Source: Woeseiaceae bacterium | Lineage (GTDB): Bacteria > Pseudomonadota > Gammaproteobacteria > Steroidobacterales > Woeseiaceae | Reading direction: 5' to 3' | Assembly (NCBI GenBank): GCA_028280615.1 | Contig: JANQLK010000002.1 | Coordinates: forward strand, 1 to 64,000 | DNA: 64,000 nucleotides | Part shown: one piece after another, positions 54,921-64,000 of the stretch | Position numbering within the stretch: position 1 is the first letter of the stretch | Layout: each line of letters begins with the position of its first letter | The notes under the pieces: model-generated | Databases searched by the model: none | Seen by the model: the letters and a program-made list of their open reading frames with translations, nothing else | Told to the model about the DNA's origin: nothing | Made by a program: the position numbers and the translations under genes

Positions 54921-55387
54921 CGCCTGGATCCCTCGCCGTCGGCATCGTCGCTGCCGCGTGCTCCGCCCGTTGACCAGGCGCGATTGCTTTGGCCGGGTGC
55001 AATCGGCTCGCCGACGAAACCCGTGACAACGCGAACGACCGCGTCGGACCCGGCAAGGCCGACCGCAACGTCGACGCGCAAGAGATTCTCGACCCCGGTC
55101 TCGAGGACCTCGGCCTCCCATTCCCAGACGGCGTTGGCATAGTCGACTTCGCCGGACGACGTTCCGACTTCCGGTATCTCGTTGGACAAGCGGTATTCGA
55201 CGATCTTGTTCTGCGCGATCCAGCTTGCGTAGGTGCGCTCGCGCAGCGTGGTCGCGTTGTTCAGCATGCCGCCCATCGTGACGCTCATGCTGGTCAGCGC
55301 GATGGCCACGATCAGGAGGGCGACGAGCACCTCGATCAGCGTGAAGCCGCGCGACGCGACGACCCTAGTTGCGTAAGGCCGGGTCAT
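54917..55387 (-). CDS. gspI: Type II secretion minor pseudopilin I
   Basis: A 156-residue minor pseudopilin: N-terminal leader MTRPYATRVVASRG, then FTLIEVLVALLIVAIAL with the +5 Glu, and the GspI-typical SWIAQNKIVEYRL. Its start (ATG 55387) lies inside the end of gspH (23-base overlap), suggesting coupled translation. Confidence 0.9.
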   Translation of the reverse strand: MTRPYATRVVASRGFTLIEVLVALLIVAIALTSMSVTMGGMLNNATTLRERTYASWIAQNKIVEYRLSNEIPEVGTSSGEVDYANAVWEWEAEVLETGVENLLRVDVAVGLAGSDAVVRVVTGFVGEPIAPGQSNRAWSTGGARGSDDADGEGSRR

Positions 55388-55940
55388 CGATGAACTCGAT
55401 ATTGCCGAGCAGGTCGCCACTCATCGCAATAACGGCCTGGTCCGAGTGGCGCACCAGCCTGAGTTCGAAGGCGGTCACGTCGCCGCTCGAGTAGATGAGC
55501 AGGTGCGGCGCGTATTCGTCGCGGCCGAACTGCCGTTCTTCGTCTTCATCGTCGTCGTCGGCGTTCTCGAGCACGGCCGGCTCGATGGCAAGCGCGACCG
55601 GCCGATCCTCCAGGAACAGTTCGATCTCCAGTCCGTCCGGCAGTGGTCGGTAGCGAAAGGTCTCGTCCTCGATCTGCTCGGTCCACTGATTGGCCGCCGG
55701 GTCGTACTCGACGAAGCGATACCCCTGACGCAAAAATTCGATACCGAACTCGCGGCCCTGCATCATGGCCTCGTCCTGGCTCAGTTCGAGCAGGCTCATG
55801 AGCCTGCGAGCCTCGGTCTGCACGTCGCGATCGTCGCCGACGAGGCCGATCGAGAGCACGGTCACGCTAAGGACGATGGCGACGATCACGACCGCGACCA
55901 GCAGTTCGATCAGCGTGAAGCCTCGGTGTCCGTGTCGCAT
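55365..55940 (-). CDS. gspH: Type II secretion minor pseudopilin H
   Basis: A 191-residue minor pseudopilin with a very short leader, MRHGHRG, then FTLIELLVAVVIVAIVLSV (+5 Glu present). The body contains RLMSLLELSQDEAMMQGREFG, the conserved GspH helix region, and an acidic insert (DDDDEDEE) near residue 140. Start ATG 55940 is 19 bases after gspG. Confidence 0.9.
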   Translation of the reverse strand: MRHGHRGFTLIELLVAVVIVAIVLSVTVLSIGLVGDDRDVQTEARRLMSLLELSQDEAMMQGREFGIEFLRQGYRFVEYDPAANQWTEQIEDETFRYRPLPDGLEIELFLEDRPVALAIEPAVLENADDDDEDEERQFGRDEYAPHLLIYSSGDVTAFELRLVRHSDQAVIAMSGDLLGNIEFIDDPALRN

Positions 55941-55959
55941 GACGGAGGCGCCGTCCGGC

Positions 55960-56412
55960 TTACTGTTCGTCCCAGTTGCCGATGTCGGCGTCGATGCCTT
56001 CTCCGCCGGGGCGGCCGTCACGGCCGAGCGTGTAGATGTCGATTTCACCGTTGTTACCCGGGTTGAGGTACAGGTAAGGATTACCCCAGGGATCTGTCGG
56101 CATGCCGTCGAGATAGCCGCCCGGCTTCCAGTTGCGGATACTCGGATCGTTAGGCTGGGTTACGAGCGCGTCGATACCCTGCTCGGTGGTCGGGTACGAG
56201 AAATTGTCGAGCCGATAGAACTTCATCGCATCTTCGATGGCGCCGATGTCAGCCCGCGCCTTGGTGATCTGCGCGTCGTCGATCCGGCCTATGACATTGG
56301 GCGCGACAATCGCCGCGAGCAGGCCGATGATGATGACGACGACCATGATCTCGATCAGGGTGAAGCCGCGCATTCCGCGGGCCGAACGGACAAGTCCGGT
56401 AGTCATTTTCAC
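55960..56412 (-). CDS. gspG: Type II secretion major pseudopilin G
   Basis: Major pseudopilin, about 150 residues. The prepilin motif is MRGFTLIEIMVVVIIIGLL, then the GspG signatures ITKARADIGAIEDAMKFYRLDN, YPTTEQGIDALV and the calcium-site region DPWGNPYLY...GRDGRPGGEG. The ribosome binding site GGAG is 8 bases from a GTG at 56412 and 14 from the ATG at 56406, so I prefer the GTG. It is first of a gspG-H-I-J-K-L-M-N run; gspC, D, E and F are not adjacent. Confidence 0.93.
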   Translation of the reverse strand: MKMTTGLVRSARGMRGFTLIEIMVVVIIIGLLAAIVAPNVIGRIDDAQITKARADIGAIEDAMKFYRLDNFSYPTTEQGIDALVTQPNDPSIRNWKPGGYLDGMPTDPWGNPYLYLNPGNNGEIDIYTLGRDGRPGGEGIDADIGNWDEQ

Positions 56413-56510
56413 TTTGTGGGCTCCACGAGTATGGATTGCAAAAGCGGTCAAGGGCCCGGGCGCAGGGCACAAATTGACTCTCAGAAGGTGTAAACGCGAG
56501 TATACCAAAC

Positions 56511-57095
56511 ATGGGGTTACGTCACGCCTTTGGAGCCCGGCTCATACCGGCTTTCCTGGTCGGCGCCGCGCTTGTCGTGGCCTTGGGCGGAGAGCGCCTG
56601 AGGGTGGCGCTGCGCTTCGACCGCTCGGCGCTCGAAGCGGGCGAGGTATATCGACTCTTGACGGGACACTTCGCACACTTGGGCTGGCCGCACGTTTTTC
56701 TCAATGCCGCAGGCATCCTGCTGTGCTGGTTGCTGGTCGGCCGGGCGTTCTCGGTATTCCAGTGGCTGTTCGTGATCGCCGTCTGCGTGGTAACGATGGA
56801 TCTCGGCTTCTGGCTGCTGACGCCCGGGCTCGACTGGTATGTCGGCCTGTCGGGGCTGCTGCACGGCATGCTCGCGGCGGGCGCGCTCAAGGGGCTCCGG
56901 CAGCGCGCTCCCGAAGACGCGCTGCTCCTCGCGATCGTCGTTGTGAAAGTGGCCTACGAGGCCGTCGCGGGTCCGCTGCCGGGTTCGGAAACTGCGGCGG
57001 GCGGACCGGTGGTCACTGAAGCCCATCTGTATGGAACCGTCGGCGGGCTTGCAGCAGCGCTATTGATTGGGAACCGGCGGCGCGCGCCGATATAA
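56511..57095 (+). CDS. Rhombosortase (rhomboid-family intramembrane protease)
   Basis: A 194-residue multi-pass membrane protein with about six hydrophobic segments. The rhomboid-type serine motif is GLSGLLHGMLAAG and the His partner lies in TEAHLYGTVGGLAAALL; LLTGHFAHLGWPHVFLNAAG is the conserved first-loop region. These match rhombosortases, which process the C-terminal GlyGly-CTERM anchor of proteins exported by type II secretion. It is head to head with gspG, separated by 98 bases. No GlyGly-CTERM substrate is in the window. Confidence 0.87.
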   Translation: MGLRHAFGARLIPAFLVGAALVVALGGERLRVALRFDRSALEAGEVYRLLTGHFAHLGWPHVFLNAAGILLCWLLVGRAFSVFQWLFVIAVCVVTMDLGFWLLTPGLDWYVGLSGLLHGMLAAGALKGLRQRAPEDALLLAIVVVKVAYEAVAGPLPGSETAAGGPVVTEAHLYGTVGGLAAALLIGNRRRAPI

Positions 57096-57144
57096 TGCCG
57101 CCGCAATAAGAACTTCGAACAACCGACGGTCCCGGGGGACGGCA

Positions 57145-58071
57145 ATGGCACTCGCAATGGTTTTTCCGGGACAGGGCTCCCAGTCGCAGGGTATGCAGGC
57201 AGACCTCGCCGCCGAGTTCGACGTCGTCCGGGCGACCTACGCGGAGGCCAGCGACGTGCTGGGTTACGACCTCTGGGAACTCGTGCAGTCGGGGCCGGCC
57301 GACAAGCTCGGCGAGACGACCGTTACTCAGCCGGCCATGCTCACTGCCGGTGTCGCGGCCTATCGGGTGTGGATCGCGAGCGGCGGCGGCGCGCCGGAGC
57401 AGGCCGCGGGCCACAGCCTCGGCGAGTACACGGCACTCGTGTGCGCCGGAGCCGTGGAATTTGCCGACGCCATGCGGGTCGTCAAGCGCCGCTCGGAGCT
57501 GATGCGGGAGGCCGTGCCCGCGGGTGAGGGGGCGATGGCGGCTGTCCTGGGGCTCGATGACGAGATCGTGCTCGAGATTTGCAGGCAGTCGCAGAACAGT
57601 GGCGTGGTCGAAGCCGTCAACTTCAATTCACCGGGCCAGGTGGTCATCGCCGGCCACACGGCCGCCGTGAACGCCGCGGTCGAACTGGCGACGGAGCGAG
57701 GCGCGATGCGCGCAATCGCGCTGCCGGTCAGCGTGCCATCGCACTCGTCGCTGATGACTCCGGCCGGCGAGGCGTTGGCCGAAACGCTCGCCGAAATCCA
57801 GTTCAGGACGCCCGGCATTACCGTGATCGGCGCGGTGGACGCGCGGCCATACGGCGACGCCGACGACATTCGCAAGCGGCTTGCCTTGCAGGTCTACAGT
57901 CCCGTGCTGTGGGTGGACGCAATCCGGGCGCTGCTCGACGGCGGTGCAAGCAGAATCATCGAGTGTGGCCCGGGCAAGGTGCTCGCAGGGCTTTTGCGTC
58001 GAATCGACCGAAGCGTAAGCTCGGGCTACATTCACGACGATGCCAGCCTCAAGAAGGCGCTCGCGGGCTGA
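57145..58071 (+). CDS. fabD: Malonyl-CoA:ACP transacylase
   Basis: Transfers malonyl from CoA to ACP for fatty-acid elongation. 308 residues from the ATG at 57145 (GGGGGA just upstream). Active-site Ser S91 in AGHSLGEYTALVC; N-terminal FPGQGSQ; SVPSHSSLM carries the catalytic His. First gene of the fabD-fabG-acpP-fabF block; plsX and fabH, often upstream, are not here. Confidence 0.96.
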   Translation: MALAMVFPGQGSQSQGMQADLAAEFDVVRATYAEASDVLGYDLWELVQSGPADKLGETTVTQPAMLTAGVAAYRVWIASGGGAPEQAAGHSLGEYTALVCAGAVEFADAMRVVKRRSELMREAVPAGEGAMAAVLGLDDEIVLEICRQSQNSGVVEAVNFNSPGQVVIAGHTAAVNAAVELATERGAMRAIALPVSVPSHSSLMTPAGEALAETLAEIQFRTPGITVIGAVDARPYGDADDIRKRLALQVYSPVLWVDAIRALLDGGASRIIECGPGKVLAGLLRRIDRSVSSGYIHDDASLKKALAG

Positions 58072-58119
58072 GCCGGAATCAGGCGGCGCGACCCATTCCC
58101 TGACGGAGACGACCAACGA

Positions 58120-58875
58120 ATGAGCACGATCTTTACAGCCGACGCCCTCGCGGGCGACGTGGCACTCGTAACAGGCGCATCGCGAGGCATCGGCGCAGCG
58201 ATTGCCGCGGCGCTTGCCGCGGCGGGCGCGAAGGTGATCGGCACGGCGACCAGCCAGGCAGGCGCCGATGCGATCGGGGAGACGCTCGGCGGCGCCGGGC
58301 GCGGCGTCGTGCTGAACATCGCGGACGATGCATCGGTGCAGTCCGCAATCGCCGATATCCAGGCAAGCGATGGGGCGCCTGTCATTCTCGTCAACAATGC
58401 CGGCATAACGCGCGACAACCTGCTAATGCGGATGAAACCCGAGGAGTGGGACGACGTCATCTCGACCAACCTGACCGGCTCCTATCGGGTCGCCAAGGCT
58501 TGTCTGCGTGGCATGATGAAAGCGAAGCGAGGCAGGATCATCAACATCGCCTCGGTCATCGGTGTCACGGGCAATGCCGGCCAGGCCAACTACGCGGCCG
58601 CCAAGGCAGGTCTGATCGGATTCAGCAAGTCGCTCGCGAAAGAGATCGGCTCTCGTAACATCACCGTGAACGTCGTCGCGCCGGGCTTCATTGACACCGA
58701 CATGACGCGCGTGCTGCCGGACGCACAGAAACAGGCGATGCTCGACCAGATCCCGCTTGGACGGCTCGGCGAGGGTGGCGACATCGCGTCGGCCGTCGTT
58801 TTCCTGGCGTCCGATGCCGGTGGCTACGTGACGGGCGAAACCCTGCACGTTAACGGCGGCATGCTAATGCACTGA
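58120..58875 (+). CDS. fabG: 3-oxoacyl-ACP reductase
   Basis: NADPH-dependent short-chain dehydrogenase, 251 residues, reducing 3-oxoacyl-ACP. Cofactor motif [16 protein letters not shown] at 92-95, and the catalytic triad S145 (NIASVIG), Y158 and K162 (YAAAKAG). It lies between fabD and acpP in the usual order. Confidence 0.96.
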   Translation: MSTIFTADALAGDVALVTGASRGIGAAIAAALAAAGAKVIGTATSQAGADAIGETLGGAGRGVVLNIADDASVQSAIADIQASDGAPVILVNNAGITRDNLLMRMKPEEWDDVISTNLTGSYRVAKACLRGMMKAKRGRIINIASVIGVTGNAGQANYAAAKAGLIGFSKSLAKEIGSRNITVNVVAPGFIDTDMTRVLPDAQKQAMLDQIPLGRLGEGGDIASAVVFLASDAGGYVTGETLHVNGGMLMH

Positions 58876-59009
58876 TAGTGCTTGAGATTCGCGGCGGACG
58901 CGTGTGGATTGCCGCGAACGATTCACATACAATACGCGTCCACGGGAGGAAGCACCTTGGAAAAACAAGGACTTACCGTATTTCGCAGTCTTCCAGGAGA
59001 GACAACCCA

Positions 59010-59252
59010 ATGAGCAGTATCGAAGAACAAGTGAAAAGCATCGTTGCCGAGCAGCTTGGCGTCAAAGAAGACGAAGTAACGAACGATGCTTCCTTTGTCG
59101 ATGATCTGGGCGCCGACTCGCTCGACACGGTGGAACTCGTCATGGCCCTCGAAGAGGAGTTCGAGACCGAAATTCCCGACGAAGAGGCCGAGAAAATCAC
59201 GACCGTCCAGCAGGCAATCGACTTCGTCAAATCGCGTTCGAGCGACGACTGA
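59010..59252 (+). CDS. acpP: Acyl carrier protein
   Basis: An 80-residue acidic four-helix protein. The phosphopantetheine site is S37 in [25 protein letters not shown] lies just before the ATG at 59010. The gap of about 130 bases after fabG probably holds an additional promoter, as acpP is usually strongly expressed. Confidence 0.97.
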   Translation: MSSIEEQVKSIVAEQLGVKEDEVTNDASFVDDLGADSLDTVELVMALEEEFETEIPDEEAEKITTVQQAIDFVKSRSSDD

Positions 59253-59331
59253 CGAATGACGGCGCGGCTGGCTTCGTAAGCCGCGCCGCTTAGTTACTGA
59301 CGGCAGTTTCGCCTCCCGACCGGGTAAGCTC

Positions 59332-60573
59332 TTGAGCGACAGACGCGTTGTCATCACGGGAATGGGTATCGTCTCGCCCGTTGGCTGTAGCCTCGATACC
59401 GCGTGGCAAAACGTCTGCGACGGCGTGTCGCAAATCGGTCCGTTCGACGACTTCGATGCCAGCGATTACGCTACCCGTATCGCGGGCACGGTCATGGACT
59501 TCAACGTCGATGACTATCTCGCGAGCAAGGACCAGCGCAAGAACGATCCGTTCATCCACTACGGTATTGCCGCGAGCGTCGAGGCGCTAAAGGATTCCGG
59601 CCTCGAGATCACCGAGCAAAACGGCGAGCGCGTCGGCGTCGCGATGGGGTCGGGAATCGGCGGTCTTCAATTCATCGAAGACAATCATCACAAGCTGCTG
59701 AAGGGCGGTCCGCGCCGCGTCTCGCCGTTCTTCATTCCGGGCAGCATCATCAACATGACCTCGGGGCAGGTCAGCATTCTCGAGCACCTGACGGGCCCGA
59801 ACATCTCGGTCGTGACCGCCTGCGCCACGTCCACGCACAGCATCGGCATCGCGGGCCGCAGCATCGCGCACGGCGACGCCGAGGTCATGCTGGCAGGCGG
59901 TTCCGAGTACGCGACCACGCCGCTCGCGATGGCCGGTTTCTGCGCCGCTCGTGCGATGACGACGCGCAACGACGATCCGAAGGCGGCCAGCCGGCCGTTC
60001 GACGTCGATCGCGACGGTTTCGTGCTCAGCAACGGCGCGGGCTGCGTGGTACTCGAAGAACTCGAACACGCGAAGGCGCGCGGTGCGAGAATCTACGCCG
60101 AGCTGGTTGGATTCGGAATGAGCGGCGACGCCTACCACATCACGTTGCCGCCCGAGGACGGCGAGGGCGCGCGCAAATGCATGGCGGCCGCGCTCGAGGA
60201 TGCCGGCATCGATCCGGCCGACGTCGACTATCTGAACGCGCACGGCACCTCGACGCCGGCCGGCGACATCGGCGAAAGCGTGGGCATTCGCCGGGCGTTC
60301 GGCGACGCCGCCGACAAGCTCATCGTCAGTTCGACCAAGTCGACGACGGGCCACATGCTCGGCGCCGCCGGCGTTGCCGAGGCCATCTTCTCGATCCTCG
60401 CCATCGAGCACCAGGCGGTTCCTCCAACGATCAACCTCGACAACCAGGACCCGGCTTGCGACCTGGACTACACCGCCAACGAGGCGCGTGACGCGCGCAT
60501 TCGCATCACGGTTTCGAACTCGTTCGGCTTCGGCGGCACGAACGGCAGCCTGGTCTTCCGAGCGCTAGCCTGA
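59332..60573 (+). CDS. fabF: 3-oxoacyl-ACP synthase II
   Basis: Condensing enzyme, 413 residues. Cys-His-His triad: Cys in VVTACATSTHSIG, His in NAHGTSTPAGD and His in STKSTTGHMLGAAG. The only start that gives the normal N-terminus (SDRRVVITGMGIVSPVG) is TTG at 59332, with a weak GGGTAAG upstream. It follows acpP by 79 bases. Confidence 0.95.
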   Translation: MSDRRVVITGMGIVSPVGCSLDTAWQNVCDGVSQIGPFDDFDASDYATRIAGTVMDFNVDDYLASKDQRKNDPFIHYGIAASVEALKDSGLEITEQNGERVGVAMGSGIGGLQFIEDNHHKLLKGGPRRVSPFFIPGSIINMTSGQVSILEHLTGPNISVVTACATSTHSIGIAGRSIAHGDAEVMLAGGSEYATTPLAMAGFCAARAMTTRNDDPKAASRPFDVDRDGFVLSNGAGCVVLEELEHAKARGARIYAELVGFGMSGDAYHITLPPEDGEGARKCMAAALEDAGIDPADVDYLNAHGTSTPAGDIGESVGIRRAFGDAADKLIVSSTKSTTGHMLGAAGVAEAIFSILAIEHQAVPPTINLDNQDPACDLDYTANEARDARIRITVSNSFGFGGTNGSLVFRALA

Positions 60574-60598
60574 GCCTGCCGCCGTGCTGAGGCGGAAC

Positions 60599-61978
60599 AT
60601 GGCCGATCCCTGTAGCGAGTCCCCGTCGGCCGTCGGCGGCTCGACGGCCGAACGCCTGGCGCATCCCGTAGACCTTCGGTTGCTGCATCGTCTGCACCGC
60701 GATCGCTACCCGTTCCTGCTCGAAAGCACGGCGGAGAACCGTCTGCTCGGGGGCTTCGATATCCTGTTCGCGGCCGGCCCGGAGCAAATCGTTCTTAACC
60801 GCGTCGGTCAGCTCGAAGGCGGCGAGGGTTCGGGCTTTCTCGACGCACTGGATGCCGCCTGGCGGCGCGAGCGAGTGCCGGCGGCGCACCTGCCGCTGCC
60901 GTTCGAGGGTGGCTGGTTTGTCTACCTCGGCTACGAGCTGGCTGCGGAGATCGAGCCCGGCATCGAGCTTGGGGCGGATACCGTACTTCCCGCGGCGTTC
61001 GCGACGCGTTGCAGGAGCGCCGTAATCCGCGAGACGGCTACGGGCCGGTGCTGGCTCGTGGCCGAGCAGCCTGAGAGCGATGAGGTCGCGACCCTTCGGG
61101 CCGACCTACACGACAGCCGTTCGATGGCCGGCGAGCCAGCAGAGCTGAGCGCGCCGCAGCGCATCGACGAAGCGCCCGCCACCGATTTCCTGGATGCGGT
61201 CGCGGCGGCGCGCGACTACATTGCCGCGGGCGACATCTACCAGGCCAACCTGTCACGCGCCTGGACCGTGGCATTCGACTCGCCGCCCGAGCCGGCAGCG
61301 GTTTACGCGTTGCTGGCTGCCGCGAACCCGGCGCCGTTCGCCGGCTGCGTCGCCTGGCAGGACAGAACCGTTATCTCGTCCTCGCCGGAGCGCCTGCTCG
61401 CGGTGCGCGCGGGCGTCGCGTCGACGCGGCCGATCGCCGGCACCCGGCCCCGATCCGACGATGCGGACCGGGACTCCGCGCTGTCGGGCGAGCTCTTTCG
61501 CGATCCGAAAGAACGCGCCGAGCACGTTATGCTGATCGATCTCGAACGCAACGACCTGGGCAGGATATGCGAGCCCGGCAGCGTAGTCGTCGACGAGATG
61601 ATGACTCTCGAGAGCTACGCCCACGTGCATCACATCGTTTCGAACGTGAGCGGCCGACTCCGTGCCGACGTCACGCCGGGGCAGGCGATTGCCGCCGTGT
61701 TTCCGGGCGGTACGATCACGGGCTGCCCCAAGGTTCGCTGCATGCAGATCATTGCGGAGCTCGAAGGCGCGCCGCGAGGCGCATACACGGGCTCATTCGG
61801 CTACCTGAATCGGGACGGAAGCCTCGACCTCAACATACTCATACGGACGATGGTGCATGACGGTGTCTCGCTGCGCTTCTCGGCAGGCTCGGGCATCGTG
61901 GCCGACTCGCAGCCCCGGCTCGAACTCGCCGAGACCCGCGCCAAGGCGGAAGGACTGCTGCGGGCGCTGTCGTCATGA
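60599..61978 (+). CDS. pabB: Aminodeoxychorismate synthase component I
   Basis: Chorismate-utilising enzyme of folate synthesis, 459 residues from the ATG at 60599 (GAGGCGGA upstream). Signatures: YIAAGDIYQANLSRAW, SSPERLL, HVMLIDLERNDLGRI, ESYAHVHHIVSNV and FPGGTITGCPKVRCMQII. The motif that contains a Lys in E. coli PabB (PIKGT) here reads PIAGT, as in anthranilate synthase component I. The neighbours pabC-mltG-tmk still favour PabB. PabA is not in the window. Confidence 0.88.
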   Translation: MADPCSESPSAVGGSTAERLAHPVDLRLLHRLHRDRYPFLLESTAENRLLGGFDILFAAGPEQIVLNRVGQLEGGEGSGFLDALDAAWRRERVPAAHLPLPFEGGWFVYLGYELAAEIEPGIELGADTVLPAAFATRCRSAVIRETATGRCWLVAEQPESDEVATLRADLHDSRSMAGEPAELSAPQRIDEAPATDFLDAVAAARDYIAAGDIYQANLSRAWTVAFDSPPEPAAVYALLAAANPAPFAGCVAWQDRTVISSSPERLLAVRAGVASTRPIAGTRPRSDDADRDSALSGELFRDPKERAEHVMLIDLERNDLGRICEPGSVVVDEMMTLESYAHVHHIVSNVSGRLRADVTPGQAIAAVFPGGTITGCPKVRCMQIIAELEGAPRGAYTGSFGYLNRDGSLDLNILIRTMVHDGVSLRFSAGSGIVADSQPRLELAETRAKAEGLLRALSS

Positions 61979-62816
61979 GTGAGTGGTACCGGCAGGGACA
62001 GCGCGTGGACTCGGCACCGATCGGGGACCGCGGCCTCCAGTACGGCGACGGCCTGTTCGAAACCGTCGCAATCCGCGACGGCCGGCCGCGCCTGTGGCGG
62101 CTGCACGTCGAGCGCCTGCAGTCGTCCTGTGAGCGCCTGGGCCTGCCGGCACCCGCGGCATCGGAGCTCGAATCGGCGCTGTCGTCCGCGCTGGCGGCGA
62201 GCCGACTCGATTCCAAGACGCTGACGGCAAAGCTGCTGCTGACGGCCGGCGCCGGGACGCGCGGCTATCGGCGGACCCCGGCTTTGCAGGTCACGCTCAA
62301 CGTCGGCCTGTTCGTTCCGGGCCGGTTCGACGCGCGCGCCTATGCTTCGGGCGTGCAGGTTCGGCTTTGCGACACCCGGCTCGCGATCCAGCCGAAGCTG
62401 GCCGGCATCAAATCGCTGAACAGACTCGAGCAGGTGCTTGCGAGGCGGGAGTGGGCTGCGACGGAACCCTGGGAAGGGCTGATGCTCGACACCGAGGAAA
62501 AACTGATCTGCGGTACCATGAGCAACGTGTTTCTCGTCCGCGAAAAGCAGTACCTGACGCCGCGGCTCGATCGCGCGGGCGTCGCCGGAATCATGCGTCG
62601 GCACGTGCTGGAACTGCTCGCGGCAGACGGCGTCGAGTGCCGGGAGACACGCGTGTCTGCCGACGACCTCGGCACCGCCGACGAGGTATTCCTGACCAAC
62701 AGCCAGCTTGGAGCCGTGCCGGTAGCGCGGGTCGATGACCGTGACCTGGCCGTCGGGCAGGCGACGCGCCGGGTACAGCGCTTGCTGGCGATAAACGGCG
62801 TACCCGAGTGCATGCC

Positions 62817-62820
<4 letters not shown>
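61975..62820 (+). CDS. pabC: Aminodeoxychorismate lyase
   Basis: Fold-type IV PLP enzyme releasing pyruvate from aminodeoxychorismate to give 4-aminobenzoate. 281 residues with GDRGLQYGDGLFET, the PLP Lys K146 in LAGIKSLNRLEQVLAR, and GTMSNVFLV. It overlaps pabB by 4 bases and mltG by 4, in the fabF-pab-mltG-tmk arrangement. Confidence 0.94.

Positions 62821-64000
<1,180 letters not shown>

Overview
The window is a GC-rich, almost fully coding stretch of a gammaproteobacterial chromosome. The rplT-pheS-pheT-ihfA-merR block, the fabD-fabG-acpP-fabF-pabB-pabC-mltG-tmk block, a type II secretion (gsp) cluster and a TonB/ExbBD cluster all point to Gammaproteobacteria. The fused aspartate kinase/diaminopimelate decarboxylase (LysAC), SAM-riboswitch control of metB-metX, and a TrpR-family protein heading the his operon argue against an enteric and suggest a lineage near Xanthomonadales/Chromatiales. 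That placement is inference. No phage, transposon, plasmid gene, rRNA or CRISPR array is visible.

Layout. 1-4.3 kb: end of rplT, both subunits of phenylalanyl-tRNA synthetase, IHF alpha and a MerR-type regulator. 4.3-4.9 kb: tRNA-Pro(GGG), its terminator, and two tRNA-derived repeat units. 4.9-11 kb: a class III nucleotidyl cyclase-like protein, a PLP dehydratase, a D-2-hydroxyglutarate dehydrogenase-like flavoprotein and a membrane Ser/Thr kinase with a Calx-beta domain. 11-16.2 kb: ilvD, a candidate lysine/threonine attenuator, lysAC, and a glutathione S-transferase. 16.2-23.4 kb (minus strand): a complete compact his operon (regulator-G-D-C-B-H-A-F-E) behind a symmetric operator. 23.4-26.1 kb: SAM riboswitch, metB, metX. 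26.1-31.9 kb (minus strand): ilvC-leuA-leuC-leuD-leuB behind a Leu-rich attenuator peptide. 32.3-38 kb: a DUF3450/TtpC-type/ExbB/ExbD/ExbD/TonB/TPR energy-transduction operon. 38-43 kb: ferredoxin, acyl-CoA dehydrogenase, peroxiredoxin, ETF alpha and beta, sulfurtransferase. 43-50.9 kb: an unexplained structured non-coding stretch, an AlaA-like aminotransferase, and an AddB-like/AddA-like nuclease-helicase pair. 50.9-56.4 kb (minus strand): gspG-H-I-J-K-L-M-N, head to head with a rhombosortase gene. 57.1-64 kb: fatty-acid and folate genes, mltG and the start of tmk.

How it works together. The central 20 kb is an amino-acid biosynthesis island (Ile/Val/Leu, Lys, His, Met) in which each unit has its own visible control device. 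There are two candidate ribosome-mediated attenuators (ilvC-leu, and lysAC with a Thr-Thr-Lys-Lys peptide), an S-box riboswitch (met) and a TrpR-family repressor with two interlocked palindromes (his). The most interesting items are these leaders, the apparent ATT start codon of hisF, the tRNA-Pro acceptor-stem minihelix repeats, and the structured RNA-like region around 43.1-43.6 kb.
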